Made by a program: the position numbers and the translations under genes. The notes under the pieces were generated by a model. It was not told the origin of the DNA. It worked only from the letters and a program-made list of their open reading frames with translations, and did no database searches. DNA of 64,000 bases, taken from positions 124,001-188,000 of the forward strand of contig NZ_LKKK01000015.1 in NCBI RefSeq assembly GCF_001446935.1, read 5' to 3'. Origin of the DNA: Pseudomonas sp. TTU2014-080ASC (lineage in GTDB: Bacteria; Pseudomonadota; Gammaproteobacteria; Pseudomonadales; Pseudomonadaceae). Positions 55,828 through 64,000 of this stretch are shown in pieces (within the stretch, counting starts at the first letter, position 1; each line of letters opens with the position of its first letter).

Positions 55828-56364
55828 ATGAACAGCACCGATCACCTGCTTTTGCTAGCCAACTACAACCAGTGGATGAACCAGAAGCTCTACACCTGCG
55901 CCGCTTCATTGAGCCCAGAGCAGCTCATGGAAAATAAAGGTGCGTATTTCAGCTCCCTGTTCGGCACGTTGAATCATATTGCAGTGGCGGACACTATCTG
56001 GCTCAAACGCATGGCCAACCATCCCGCCTGCGCACCATTGCTCAACGAGCTGTCGGGCATTACTGCGCCATCCCGCCTCGACGCCTTGCTTTTCCCGGAT
56101 CTGGAAGGGCTGCTGGAATACCGTCAATGGTTGGATCAGCTGATCATCCATTTTGTCGGGAACCTGCCTGTTCAGGCACTGAGTGAGGGGCTGAGCTACG
56201 CCAACATGAAAGGCACCCGCTCAACCCGCAACCTGTATGCGCTACTGACGCACGTCTTCAATCACCAAACTCACCACCGTGGCCAAGCCACCACCTTGCT
56301 GTATCAGCTGGGGATTGATCCGGGCAGCACAGACTTGCTCAACCTGATCCCAGAAGTCGATTAA
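55828..56364 (+). CDS. DinB-family protein
   Basis: A 178-residue four-helix protein of the DinB/YfiT superfamily, with conserved metal-site histidines (LNHIAVAD near 56-63 and HQTHHRGQ near 154-161). Family members include thiol transferases and stress proteins; function here is unknown. The ATG at 55828 suits the conserved start (NSTDHLLLLANYNQWMN); a TTG six codons earlier is also open. The ribosome site is weak. Confidence 0.85.
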   Translation: MNSTDHLLLLANYNQWMNQKLYTCAASLSPEQLMENKGAYFSSLFGTLNHIAVADTIWLKRMANHPACAPLLNELSGITAPSRLDALLFPDLEGLLEYRQWLDQLIIHFVGNLPVQALSEGLSYANMKGTRSTRNLYALLTHVFNHQTHHRGQATTLLYQLGIDPGSTDLLNLIPEVD

Positions 56365-56538
56365 GCCTGAGCAACAGCGATCAAGGCGCGCGCCGGATAA
56401 TCCGCAAAGAGTGACAACCGGCTCACAGAGCACGCAGACAAGGACTTACGTACCTCCCAATGAGCTATTTTTCAAAGTGGCGGCACTGATCGCCCGACCA
56501 CCTCTGAATTAGGCTCAAACTGCCGGGGAACTCATACG

Positions 56539-57246
56539 ATGTTCGATTCATTGACCACAATGATGTCTCGTGTCATCGCCGCCACACTGCTGTGCAGTTT
56601 CACTGGCCCGGCCTTGGCACAAGTAAAGTCACTGGCAACCGTACCCGTAACAGGTCATGCACCCGTGGCGCTCAAGCCTGCGCTGATCTACCTGATTAGC
56701 GATACGGATAAAAACGGGCTTATCACCGCTGGCGACAGGCTGCAGATCCAATGGAAAATCACCACCGAGGTGAGCGATCCAGACGGTGACACCATCAAAA
56801 GCGCCCGTTTTGAATGGTTTGCAGACGGAGAGCTGATCAGCACCCATCACACGATCACAATCGAAGAGGCCTATGAGGGCAAGAGGATCACCGCCAACGC
56901 TTACGCCCAGACCGACCCGAATATCACAGAACCGTTTGAAAGCCTCGATGGCCCTGCAGGTATCGCCCCGGCGCTTGGCCTGTCAGAAATCATTGTGCAG
57001 CCCGGTACCACGTTAACCCATCTGTCCCTCAGCGGACTGGTGGATGGCTATCCCAACGTCGGCCAAACCCTTACGGCAAACGTCAGCTGTGTCAGCACCT
57101 GCGCTGAGTTGGTTTACACCTGGAGTATCGAGAGCGCCGTCGGCAGCAACACCTATACCGTGATCACAGGCGCAACCGGGAAAACCTACACCCCGCTCAA
57201 AGGTGATCAAAAGCGCCGCATCCAGATCGTCGTCAGAAACAAATAA
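56539..57246 (+). CDS. Exported protein with Ig-like repeats, function unknown
   Basis: A 235-residue protein. Signal peptide is about residues 1-28 (cleavage after ALA). The mature chain shows two beta-sandwich units. One lies near residues 45-120 (DTDKNGLITAGDRLQI, VSDPDGD, W-A-DGE) and a second near 150-235 (VDGYPNVGQTLTANVSC, TYTWSIES-like VYTWSIESA, ITGATGKTYTPLKGD). These resemble the immunoglobulin-like units of intimin/ZirU-type secreted proteins. A candidate adhesin or Zir-type partner exported across the membrane. No transporter gene is beside it. GGGGAA lies eight bases before the start. Confidence 0.75.
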   Translation: MFDSLTTMMSRVIAATLLCSFTGPALAQVKSLATVPVTGHAPVALKPALIYLISDTDKNGLITAGDRLQIQWKITTEVSDPDGDTIKSARFEWFADGELISTHHTITIEEAYEGKRITANAYAQTDPNITEPFESLDGPAGIAPALGLSEIIVQPGTTLTHLSLSGLVDGYPNVGQTLTANVSCVSTCAELVYTWSIESAVGSNTYTVITGATGKTYTPLKGDQKRRIQIVVRNK

Positions 57247-57347
57247 CCCGCATTCACTGGACCAGCAAAAAGTGTTCAAGGTCGATTAATCCCCCGTTCG
57301 TCATCTTGCCCCTCTAAACTGGCGCTTTTACGCTCCGAGCAGACTGG

Positions 57348-58700
57348 ATGAACGCCCTTCGCGAAGCCTGGCAGCACGCTCCCACCCACAGACGGGTCTG
57401 GGCGCTGGCTGCACCAATGATTTTGAGCAACCTTTCTGTGCCCATGGTGGCGCTGGTGGACAGTGCAGTGATCGGCCGCCTGCCCCATGCCCATCAGTTA
57501 GCGGCGGTGGCGGTAGGTGGCAGCCTGTACACCCTGCTGACTTGGGTGGTGGGCTTTCTGCGCATGGGTACCACGGGGTTCAGCGCTCAGGCGGCGGGAC
57601 GTGAGGACGGCAGCGCACTGCGTCAGGTGCTGGTGCAGGGTTTGCTGTTGGGCGGGCTGTTTGCCGCGGTGTTGATCCTGCTGGCGATGTTGTTCAGCAG
57701 CTCAGCATTGAGCCTGATGAATCCATCTGCCGATCTGGATGATCAGGCGCGTACTTACCTGCATATCCGCCTGTTCGGCCTGCCTGCCGCGCTGACTACT
57801 TTCGCCCTGGTTGGCTGGTTGCTGGGCACGCAGAACTCCCGTGGGCCGCTGGCGATTTTGCTCACCACCAACCTGATCAACGCCGGGTTGGATGTGTTGT
57901 TCGTACTCGGTTTCAACTGGGGCGTAGCCGGTGCGGCCTGGTCATCGGTGATTGCTGAATGGAGCGGCATGCTGCTGGGGCTGTGGCTGGCCCGCAGAAC
58001 GCTGCGCAATTACAGCGGTGCATTGGATGCCACAGCATTAAAACGCTGGCTTAACTGGCGGCCGCTGCTGTCGGTCAACCGCGACATTTTTATCCGCAGC
58101 CTGGCGCTGCAGTCAGTGTTCTTTCTGGTCACCGTACAAGGTACCCGGCTGGGCGATGCAACCGTGGCAGCCAACGCCCTGCTGCTCAACGGTCTGATGC
58201 TGACTGCCTATGCACTGGATGGTCTTGCCCATGCGCTGGAAGCCCTCTGCGGGCACGCGCTGGGAGCCCGGGACCGGGCAGGGTTACGCCGCACGCTGAT
58301 CGTCGCGGGTGGCTGGGCAGTACTGGCCAGCGCTGTGTTTGCGCTGTTCTTCATGTTTGGCGGGCAGTGGTTTATCCAGATGCAGACGACCATGGAAGAC
58401 GTACGCGCCACCGCCTATACCTACCTGCCATATCTGGCCGTGCTGCCGCTGATTGGCGTGTGGAGCTATCTGCTGGATGGGCTGTTTATCGGTGCCACCC
58501 GCGCCCGGGAAATGCGCAATGCCATGGTCCTCGCCCTGCTGCTCAGCCTGCCGCTGGCGCTGGTCCTGCAACCCCTGGGCAACCATGGCCTGTGGCTGGC
58601 ATTTCTCAGCTTTATGGCACTTCGCAGTCTAACCCTCGGGGCTTATGCTTATCGCCTGACCCGGCGCGATCAGTGGTTTGCGCCGGCTGGAACGGCATAA
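57348..58700 (+). CDS. MATE-family multidrug/toxin efflux transporter (DinF-like)
   Basis: A 450-residue integral membrane protein of the MATE/DinF branch with twelve predicted hydrophobic segments in two six-helix halves (MILSNLSVPMVALVDSAVIG and later MLTAYALDGLAHALEALCGH). It exchanges H+ or Na+ for cationic compounds. The stop is 15 bases before the DUF2214 gene, so the two may share a transcript. Confidence 0.92.
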   Translation: MNALREAWQHAPTHRRVWALAAPMILSNLSVPMVALVDSAVIGRLPHAHQLAAVAVGGSLYTLLTWVVGFLRMGTTGFSAQAAGREDGSALRQVLVQGLLLGGLFAAVLILLAMLFSSSALSLMNPSADLDDQARTYLHIRLFGLPAALTTFALVGWLLGTQNSRGPLAILLTTNLINAGLDVLFVLGFNWGVAGAAWSSVIAEWSGMLLGLWLARRTLRNYSGALDATALKRWLNWRPLLSVNRDIFIRSLALQSVFFLVTVQGTRLGDATVAANALLLNGLMLTAYALDGLAHALEALCGHALGARDRAGLRRTLIVAGGWAVLASAVFALFFMFGGQWFIQMQTTMEDVRATAYTYLPYLAVLPLIGVWSYLLDGLFIGATRAREMRNAMVLALLLSLPLALVLQPLGNHGLWLAFLSFMALRSLTLGAYAYRLTRRDQWFAPAGTA

Positions 58701-58715
58701 CAATAAGGAGCCGAA

Positions 58716-59171
58716 ATGGGCCAGTCAGTCGCAGCATATTTGCACTATTTTTCAGTACTCGCGCTGTTTGCTCTGCTGGTCGCTGAATATGTGCTGTTCA
58801 GCAAGCCACTGGATCTGAGCCGGGCGCGCCGGCTGATCATCACTGATCTGTCCTATGGTGTAGTGGCCGGGCTGGTGCTGATGACCGGGTTGGCGCGGGT
58901 GATATGGTACGGCAAAGGCCTGAGTTACTACCTGCACAACAGCCTGTTCCTAACCAAGGTCGGCCTGTTTCTCGTTGTCGGGCTGATCTCCGCCCTACCG
59001 ACGTTCGTGTTTATCAACTGGCGCAACGACCTCAAAGCCGGGCGTGTACCCCTGCTCGAACCGCGCATGGCGCTGGCGGTGAAATGGGTCATCCGCGTTG
59101 AACTGCTGGTATTACTGTTCATCCCCGTGCTGGCCGCGCTGATGGCGCGCGGCTACGGCATGTTCAGCTGA
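58716..59171 (+). CDS. DUF2214-family membrane protein
   Basis: A 151-residue protein with four hydrophobic helices (about residues 8-26, 45-63, 78-100, 125-145), starting GQSVAAYLHYFSVLALFALL. The family has no known function; a conserved pair of histidines near the start and in the second loop is typical. AAGGAG precedes the ATG, 15 bases after the MATE gene. Confidence 0.85.
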   Translation: MGQSVAAYLHYFSVLALFALLVAEYVLFSKPLDLSRARRLIITDLSYGVVAGLVLMTGLARVIWYGKGLSYYLHNSLFLTKVGLFLVVGLISALPTFVFINWRNDLKAGRVPLLEPRMALAVKWVIRVELLVLLFIPVLAALMARGYGMFS

Positions 59172-59254
59172 TGGTCTGATTTGCCCGTGTGGTACGGCTC
59201 TGCTAGTGTCGCCCGGTTTATAATCTGCTGAATTCCTTTCCCGAGACGTCTGTT

Positions 59255-59497
59255 ATGGCCCGCAAAAAAGCCGCGCTCGATTTCGAGCAATCCCTGACCG
59301 ATCTGCAAGCGCTGGTCGAACGTCTGGAAACCGGCGAACTGTCGCTGGAAGACTCCCTGACCGCCTTCGAACAAGGCGTGCGTCTGACCCGTGAATGCCA
59401 GACTGCACTGGCTCAGGCTGAGCAGAAAGTGCAAATCCTCATGGAGCGCAACGGCGAGCTGGAAGAAGCCCCTTTTGATGCGGATCAGCAGGCATGA
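59255..59497 (+). CDS. xseB: Exodeoxyribonuclease VII small subunit XseB
   Basis: An 80-residue helical subunit (FEQSLTDLQALVERLETGEL, then LEDSLTAFEQGVRLTRECQ). It pairs with XseA to degrade single-stranded DNA to acid-soluble oligonucleotides. It overlaps ispA by four bases (ATGA), the common order xseB-ispA. Confidence 0.93.
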   Translation: MARKKAALDFEQSLTDLQALVERLETGELSLEDSLTAFEQGVRLTRECQTALAQAEQKVQILMERNGELEEAPFDADQQA

Positions 59498-60381
59498 TTG
59501 CGGCGTACCAAACCCTCTGCCAGACCCGCGTTGACGCGGCCCTCGAACACCTGCTGCAAAGCCCGCGCAGCGAGCTGGACCGCCTGTATGCGGCTATGCG
59601 CTACAGCCTGTTTAACGGCGGCAAGCGCGTACGTCCGCTGTTGGTTTATGCCGCCTGCGAAGCCCTCGGCGGTCAGCCGGAAAAGGCCAATGCAGCAGCC
59701 TGCGCAGTGGAGCTGATTCACGCTTACTCGCTGGTGCACGACGACCTCCCGGCCATGGACGATGACGACCTGCGTCGCGGCCAGCCAACCACCCACATCG
59801 CTTTTGATGAAGCCAGCGCGATTCTTGCCGGAGACGGCATGCAGAGCGTGGCTTTTGGCGTGCTGGCAGATGCTGCTGCCAACCCACATGACGCCGAAGT
59901 GCGCCTGTCCATGCTCAGCACCTTGAGCCACGCTGCCGGCCCAGCCGGAATGGTGGGAGGACAGGCGATTGATCTGGGTTCAGTCGGCATCAAGCTCGAC
60001 CAGAGTGCGCTGGAAGTGATGCACCGGCACAAAACCGGCGCGCTGATTGAAGCCAGCGTACGCCTCGGCGCACTGGCCAGCGGCGTGGCCAGCGAGCAAT
60101 CCCTCAGCGCACTGCACCGTTATGCACAGGCCATCGGCCTGGCCTTCCAAGTACAGGACGATATCCTCGACGTGGAAAGCGATACCGCCACGCTGGGTAA
60201 AACCCAGGGTAAGGACGAGGCCAACGACAAGCCCACCTACCCGGCACTGCTTGGCATGCAGGCGGCCAAAGCCTACGCGCTGGAACTGCGCGATCAGGCG
60301 CTGGATGCCCTCAGTGGTTTTGATGACAAGGCCGAGCCATTACGCGCGCTGGCCCGCTATATCGTCGAACGCCGCAACTAG
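59494..60381 (+). CDS. ispA: (2E,6E)-farnesyl diphosphate synthase IspA
   Basis: A 295-residue all-helical prenyltransferase that joins IPP to DMAPP and GPP. The first aspartate-rich motif is DDLPAMDDDDLRRG and the second QDDILDVESD. The five residues before the first motif (HAYSLVH) fit a C15 chain length. The usual next gene in Pseudomonas, dxs, is not present. Two hairpins follow the stop. Confidence 0.95.
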   Translation: MIAAYQTLCQTRVDAALEHLLQSPRSELDRLYAAMRYSLFNGGKRVRPLLVYAACEALGGQPEKANAAACAVELIHAYSLVHDDLPAMDDDDLRRGQPTTHIAFDEASAILAGDGMQSVAFGVLADAAANPHDAEVRLSMLSTLSHAAGPAGMVGGQAIDLGSVGIKLDQSALEVMHRHKTGALIEASVRLGALASGVASEQSLSALHRYAQAIGLAFQVQDDILDVESDTATLGKTQGKDEANDKPTYPALLGMQAAKAYALELRDQALDALSGFDDKAEPLRALARYIVERRN

Positions 60382-60434
60382 GCCCTGCACTGCAGGGCTT
60401 CCCGCCTTTTATCGGTCCACCCGCCTGGGTGGAC
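60382..60434 (+). terminator. Tandem hairpins after ispA
   Basis: GCCCTGCA-C-TGCAGGGC (60382-60398) and GTCCACCC-GCCT-GGGTGGAC (60415-60434) are both perfect stems. The first is followed by CTTTT only after a few bases. Termination is likely but not of the classic kind. Confidence 0.55.
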
Positions 60435-60593
60435 ACTGCAACCTGAGCCTATTCAGATTGTTCTCGTACGTGCAGTGACCGCGGCTGATTAGGGTGTCCG
60501 GACGTTTCAGTTCCGGGCCTTGTAGCAGTCGCACCTGATCCGTGCAGGAAACACCGGGAGCTGGAATTCCAATCCATAACAAAAAGGCTCCCC

Positions 60594-61928
60594 ATGATGA
60601 AAGCATTCACCGCACTGCCCCTGCTCGCTGCCCTCAGCGCCGTCAACAGCCTGGCCCAGGCAGATGACAATTGGGTCAAACAGGCCGCAACCGCACAAGC
60701 CGATCAGGTCATTGAATGGCGTCGCCACCTGCACCAGCACCCCGAGCTGAGCAATCAGGAGCACAATACTTCCGCCTATGTCGCCAACCACCTGCGCAAA
60801 CTGGGGCTGAAAGTACACACAGGCATTGCCGGAACCGGCGTAGTCGCCGTACTCAAAGGTGATCTTCCCGGCCCGACCGTGGGCCTGCGCGCCGACATGG
60901 ACGCCCTGCCGATCAAAGAGGCCACCGGCCTGCCTTTCGCCAGCAAAGCCCAAGGTGATTACTTCGGCAAGACCGTAGATGTGATGCACGCCTGCGGCCA
61001 CGATGCCCATACCGCAATGCTGATGGGCGCAGCCCGGCTGATGAGCCAAAACAAAGATAAAATCCCCGGCACAGTGGTGTTTGTCTTCCAGCCGTCAGAA
61101 GAAGGCCCCTCCAACATCGACATCTATGCCGACAACGCCCCCAGCTGGGGAGCCCGGCGCATGGTCGAAGAAGGGATCATCGAGCGCTTCGGCATTCAGG
61201 CTATGTTTGCCATGCATGTAACCAGCGACAGTCACACCGGCGAAATCGCTTATAAATCTGGCATCGCCTTTAACAGCTCGGACAGCTTCCGCATTCGCCT
61301 GCTTGGCAAACAAGCCCACGGATCGGCCCCTTGGGATGGTGCTGACCCGATTGTCGCCTCCGCCAACGTAATCAATGCCATGCAGACGCTGGTTAACCGC
61401 CGCGCCAAACTGACCTTGGGTATGGGCGTTGTATCCGTAGGCAGCATCCATGGCGGCACGGCCAACAACGTCATTCCTGAGGAAATCATCATGAATGGAA
61501 CCATCCGCTCCGACTCTGCGCCGATCCGCGAAACACTCACCACTCAGCTTGCCGAAGTCGTCAGCAAAACGGCTGAGGCGCAAAAGGTAAAAGCCGATGT
61601 GAAGGTGGTCGAAATGATGCCACTGACCATCAACAACCCGGACCTGACCCAGGCCTTGGCTCCGGCCATGGCACGAGCCTCTGACGGCCATGCGGAAGAA
61701 ATCGCCAACCAGCGCTCGGGCAGTGAAGACTTCGCCTACTTCGCACAAAAAGTCCCGGGGCTATACGTGTTTCTCGGGCAAACCCCACAAGGGCGAGACC
61801 TCAACACAGCGGCCAACAACCATACGCCCACCGTTTATCTGGATGAGGCGACCCTGAATACTGGCGTGCGTGCCCACGTGGAATTTGTGCTGGGCTATGC
61901 CGATTACGCCAAACAGCTGAAACAGTGA
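60594..61928 (+). CDS. Exported M20-family amidohydrolase (hippurate hydrolase-like)
   Basis: A 444-residue enzyme with a signal peptide (cleavage after AQA, about residue 22). Metal-binding motifs are HACGHDAHTAMLMG (cysteine and histidines) and SEEG near residue 167. The dimerisation lid starts near GIAFNSSDSFRIRLLG. Relatives deacylate N-acyl amino acids such as hippurate; a periplasmic version could release amino acids outside the cytoplasm. A bidirectional terminator follows. Substrate is not determined by sequence. Confidence 0.88.
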   Translation: MMKAFTALPLLAALSAVNSLAQADDNWVKQAATAQADQVIEWRRHLHQHPELSNQEHNTSAYVANHLRKLGLKVHTGIAGTGVVAVLKGDLPGPTVGLRADMDALPIKEATGLPFASKAQGDYFGKTVDVMHACGHDAHTAMLMGAARLMSQNKDKIPGTVVFVFQPSEEGPSNIDIYADNAPSWGARRMVEEGIIERFGIQAMFAMHVTSDSHTGEIAYKSGIAFNSSDSFRIRLLGKQAHGSAPWDGADPIVASANVINAMQTLVNRRAKLTLGMGVVSVGSIHGGTANNVIPEEIIMNGTIRSDSAPIRETLTTQLAEVVSKTAEAQKVKADVKVVEMMPLTINNPDLTQALAPAMARASDGHAEEIANQRSGSEDFAYFAQKVPGLYVFLGQTPQGRDLNTAANNHTPTVYLDEATLNTGVRAHVEFVLGYADYAKQLKQ

Positions 61929-61934
61929 TCTACC

Positions 61935-61966
61935 CCTGAGCGCACGGTGCATGCCGTGCGCTCAGG
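61935..61966. terminator. Bidirectional hairpin between converging amidohydrolase and LysR genes
   Basis: CCTGAGCGCACGG (61935-61947) pairs perfectly with 61954-61966 over a six-base loop. It contains the LysR stop codon (61962-61964). T-tracts are weak on both sides. Confidence 0.6.
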
Positions 61967-62894
61967 CTTGCTCTCGATGACTCCTGCGCGCCAACTCCGC
62001 GACCTGCTCGCGCAACCAGACTCCCGCCGCATCGCTTTCACTCTGCCGCAGCCAATACATGCTCAGGGTGATCGGCGGCAGCGCCAGCGGCAAAGGCAGA
62101 ACCCTGTTATTGCCACCCTGATTAAGCAGCTGTGCATAACCCCGACTGAGCGTCAGCAACATCCCACTCTGGGCCACCAGCAAAGCGGCGGACAGATAAT
62201 TGCGACAGTGCTGACGTACATTGCGAGTCAGACCCAAATGCCCCAGCGCCAAGTCCTCAGCACAGATACCGCGCCGCTGCGAGGTAATCGCCACATGCTC
62301 CGCCGCCAGATAGCGCTCAGCCGTCAGTTCACCTTCAAACTCCGGCCCAGCCAGCACACAGAACTCATCCGTGAATAACAAGCGATGACGTAGTTCGTTA
62401 TCAGTCGGCCGGGTGATTTCCACCGCCAGATCCACCCGCCCCGCCGCCATTTCCCTTGGCACATCCGCCCAGTGTAGGCTGCTGCAACGCAGCTCCACCT
62501 GCGGCGCTACCGTGCGAAAGTGCGCCAGCAAGCGCGGTAGCAACAGCGGCTCCATCTGCTCCGGCATATTCAGGCAGAACGTCCGCCGATCCCTGTGCGG
62601 ATCAAAGCCCTGCGTGCTGCCCAAGCTGCGGCGCAGGCCATTGAGTGAATCCTGAATGACCGGTGCCAGTTGCTCAGCCAGCGCAGTGGGCACTACGCCG
62701 CGCCCTTCGCGGACAAACAGCGGATCGCCCAGCTGTTCACGTAGCCGTGCCAGCGCATGGCTGACCGCCGACTGGCTCAGGTGCAGCAGGCTGGCGGCGC
62801 GGGTCAGGTTGCGCTCGCGGTACACCACCTCGAACACCCGGAACAGGTTGAGATCGATGCGGTTGAGTGCAGATGATTCATGCTGTCTATTCAT
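61962..62894 (-). CDS. LysR-family transcriptional regulator
   Basis: A 310-residue regulator. The HTH lies near residues 14-70 (DLNLFRVFEVVYRERNLTRAA, SQSAVSHALARLREQLGDPL). The effector domain follows (TRPTDNELRHRLLF). I prefer the ATG at 62894; no good ribosome site is visible, and an in-frame codon at 62966 is open. It is divergent from the acyl-CoA synthetase gene and probably controls it. Confidence 0.88.
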   Translation of the reverse strand: MNRQHESSALNRIDLNLFRVFEVVYRERNLTRAASLLHLSQSAVSHALARLREQLGDPLFVREGRGVVPTALAEQLAPVIQDSLNGLRRSLGSTQGFDPHRDRRTFCLNMPEQMEPLLLPRLLAHFRTVAPQVELRCSSLHWADVPREMAAGRVDLAVEITRPTDNELRHRLLFTDEFCVLAGPEFEGELTAERYLAAEHVAITSQRRGICAEDLALGHLGLTRNVRQHCRNYLSAALLVAQSGMLLTLSRGYAQLLNQGGNNRVLPLPLALPPITLSMYWLRQSESDAAGVWLREQVAELARRSHREQA

Positions 62895-62953
62895 GGAATG
62901 CGTACCCGATACGGCATCAGCTCGCAGCCTAGCAAAGCCAGACAACAAATAGA

Positions 62954-62972
62954 CCATGCATAGCATTCATGG
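62954..62972. promoter_or_regulatory. Near-palindrome in the LysR/synthetase divergent region
   Basis: CCATGCAT-AGC-ATTCATGG is an 8-3-8 inverted repeat with one mismatch, 60 bases from the LysR start and 83 from the synthetase start. This position suits LysR-type autoregulation and activation. Confidence 0.45.
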
Positions 62973-63054
62973 ATGATGATGAATAAGCGTCAGTTCTGAG
63001 GCGAAAGCAGCCTGACTATGATGCGTGCAACAAGAACAACAACGAGCGCACGCC

Positions 63055-64000
<946 letters not shown>

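Overview
The window looks like the chromosome of a Pseudomonas-type gammaproteobacterium. The left part (waaG-waaC-waaF-ilvE-glnE / aceE-aceF / msrA) and a middle block (acyl-CoA dehydrogenase, K+/H+ antiporter, MscK-type channel, SelO) follow, from memory, the gene order of P. aeruginosa PA5010-PA5023. The core DNA is G+C rich (35 of 60 bases at 44101-44160). Two stretches are clearly poorer: 21 of 60 at 11581-11640 and 27 of 60 at 46201-46260.

Layout. Bases 1-6350 (minus strand): LPS inner-core glycosyltransferases, branched-chain aminotransferase and glutamine synthetase adenylyltransferase. Bases 6351-11017 (plus): pyruvate dehydrogenase E1 and E2 behind a pair of palindromic operators, closed by a strong terminator. 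Bases 11018-12510: a low-G+C orphan gene flanked by two 80-base direct repeats. Bases 12511-13880: a small exported protein and MsrA. Bases 13980-33982: a 20-kb minus-strand catabolic region. It holds two aldehyde dehydrogenases, RidA, alcohol dehydrogenase, an IclR regulator, a two-subunit SoxB/HcnB-like flavoprotein oxidase, a PotABC-like ABC transporter with two tandem binding proteins, a PuuB-like amine oxidoreductase, a membrane-anchored GltS-like FMN protein, and a Tat-exported spermidine-dehydrogenase-like flavoprotein paired with a triheme cytochrome c. Together these read as import and oxidation of a polyamine or related amine, with carbon leaving through a malonate or methylmalonate semialdehyde dehydrogenase. 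The substrate is an inference.

Bases 34150-44885 return to core genes: RlmJ, nitronate monooxygenase, acyl-CoA dehydrogenase, NhaP2/CvrA, MscK and SelO. Bases 44886-50657 are a lower-G+C island with a compact three-gene minus-strand operon. It encodes an OLD-type ATPase/TOPRIM nuclease, a UvrD-like helicase and a small TerB-like plus BRCT protein. The first two recall Gabija and class 2 OLD-helicase defence pairs; the third gene is not part of Gabija as described. This is the best candidate for an undescribed system in the window.

Bases 50709-64000 hold an alpha-2-macroglobulin-like lipoprotein, a DinB-family protein, an Ig-like exported protein, a MATE transporter, a DUF2214 membrane protein, xseB-ispA (not followed by dxs here), an exported M20 amidohydrolase, a LysR regulator and the start of an acyl-CoA synthetase. 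No rRNA, tRNA, CRISPR array or transposase was recognised.
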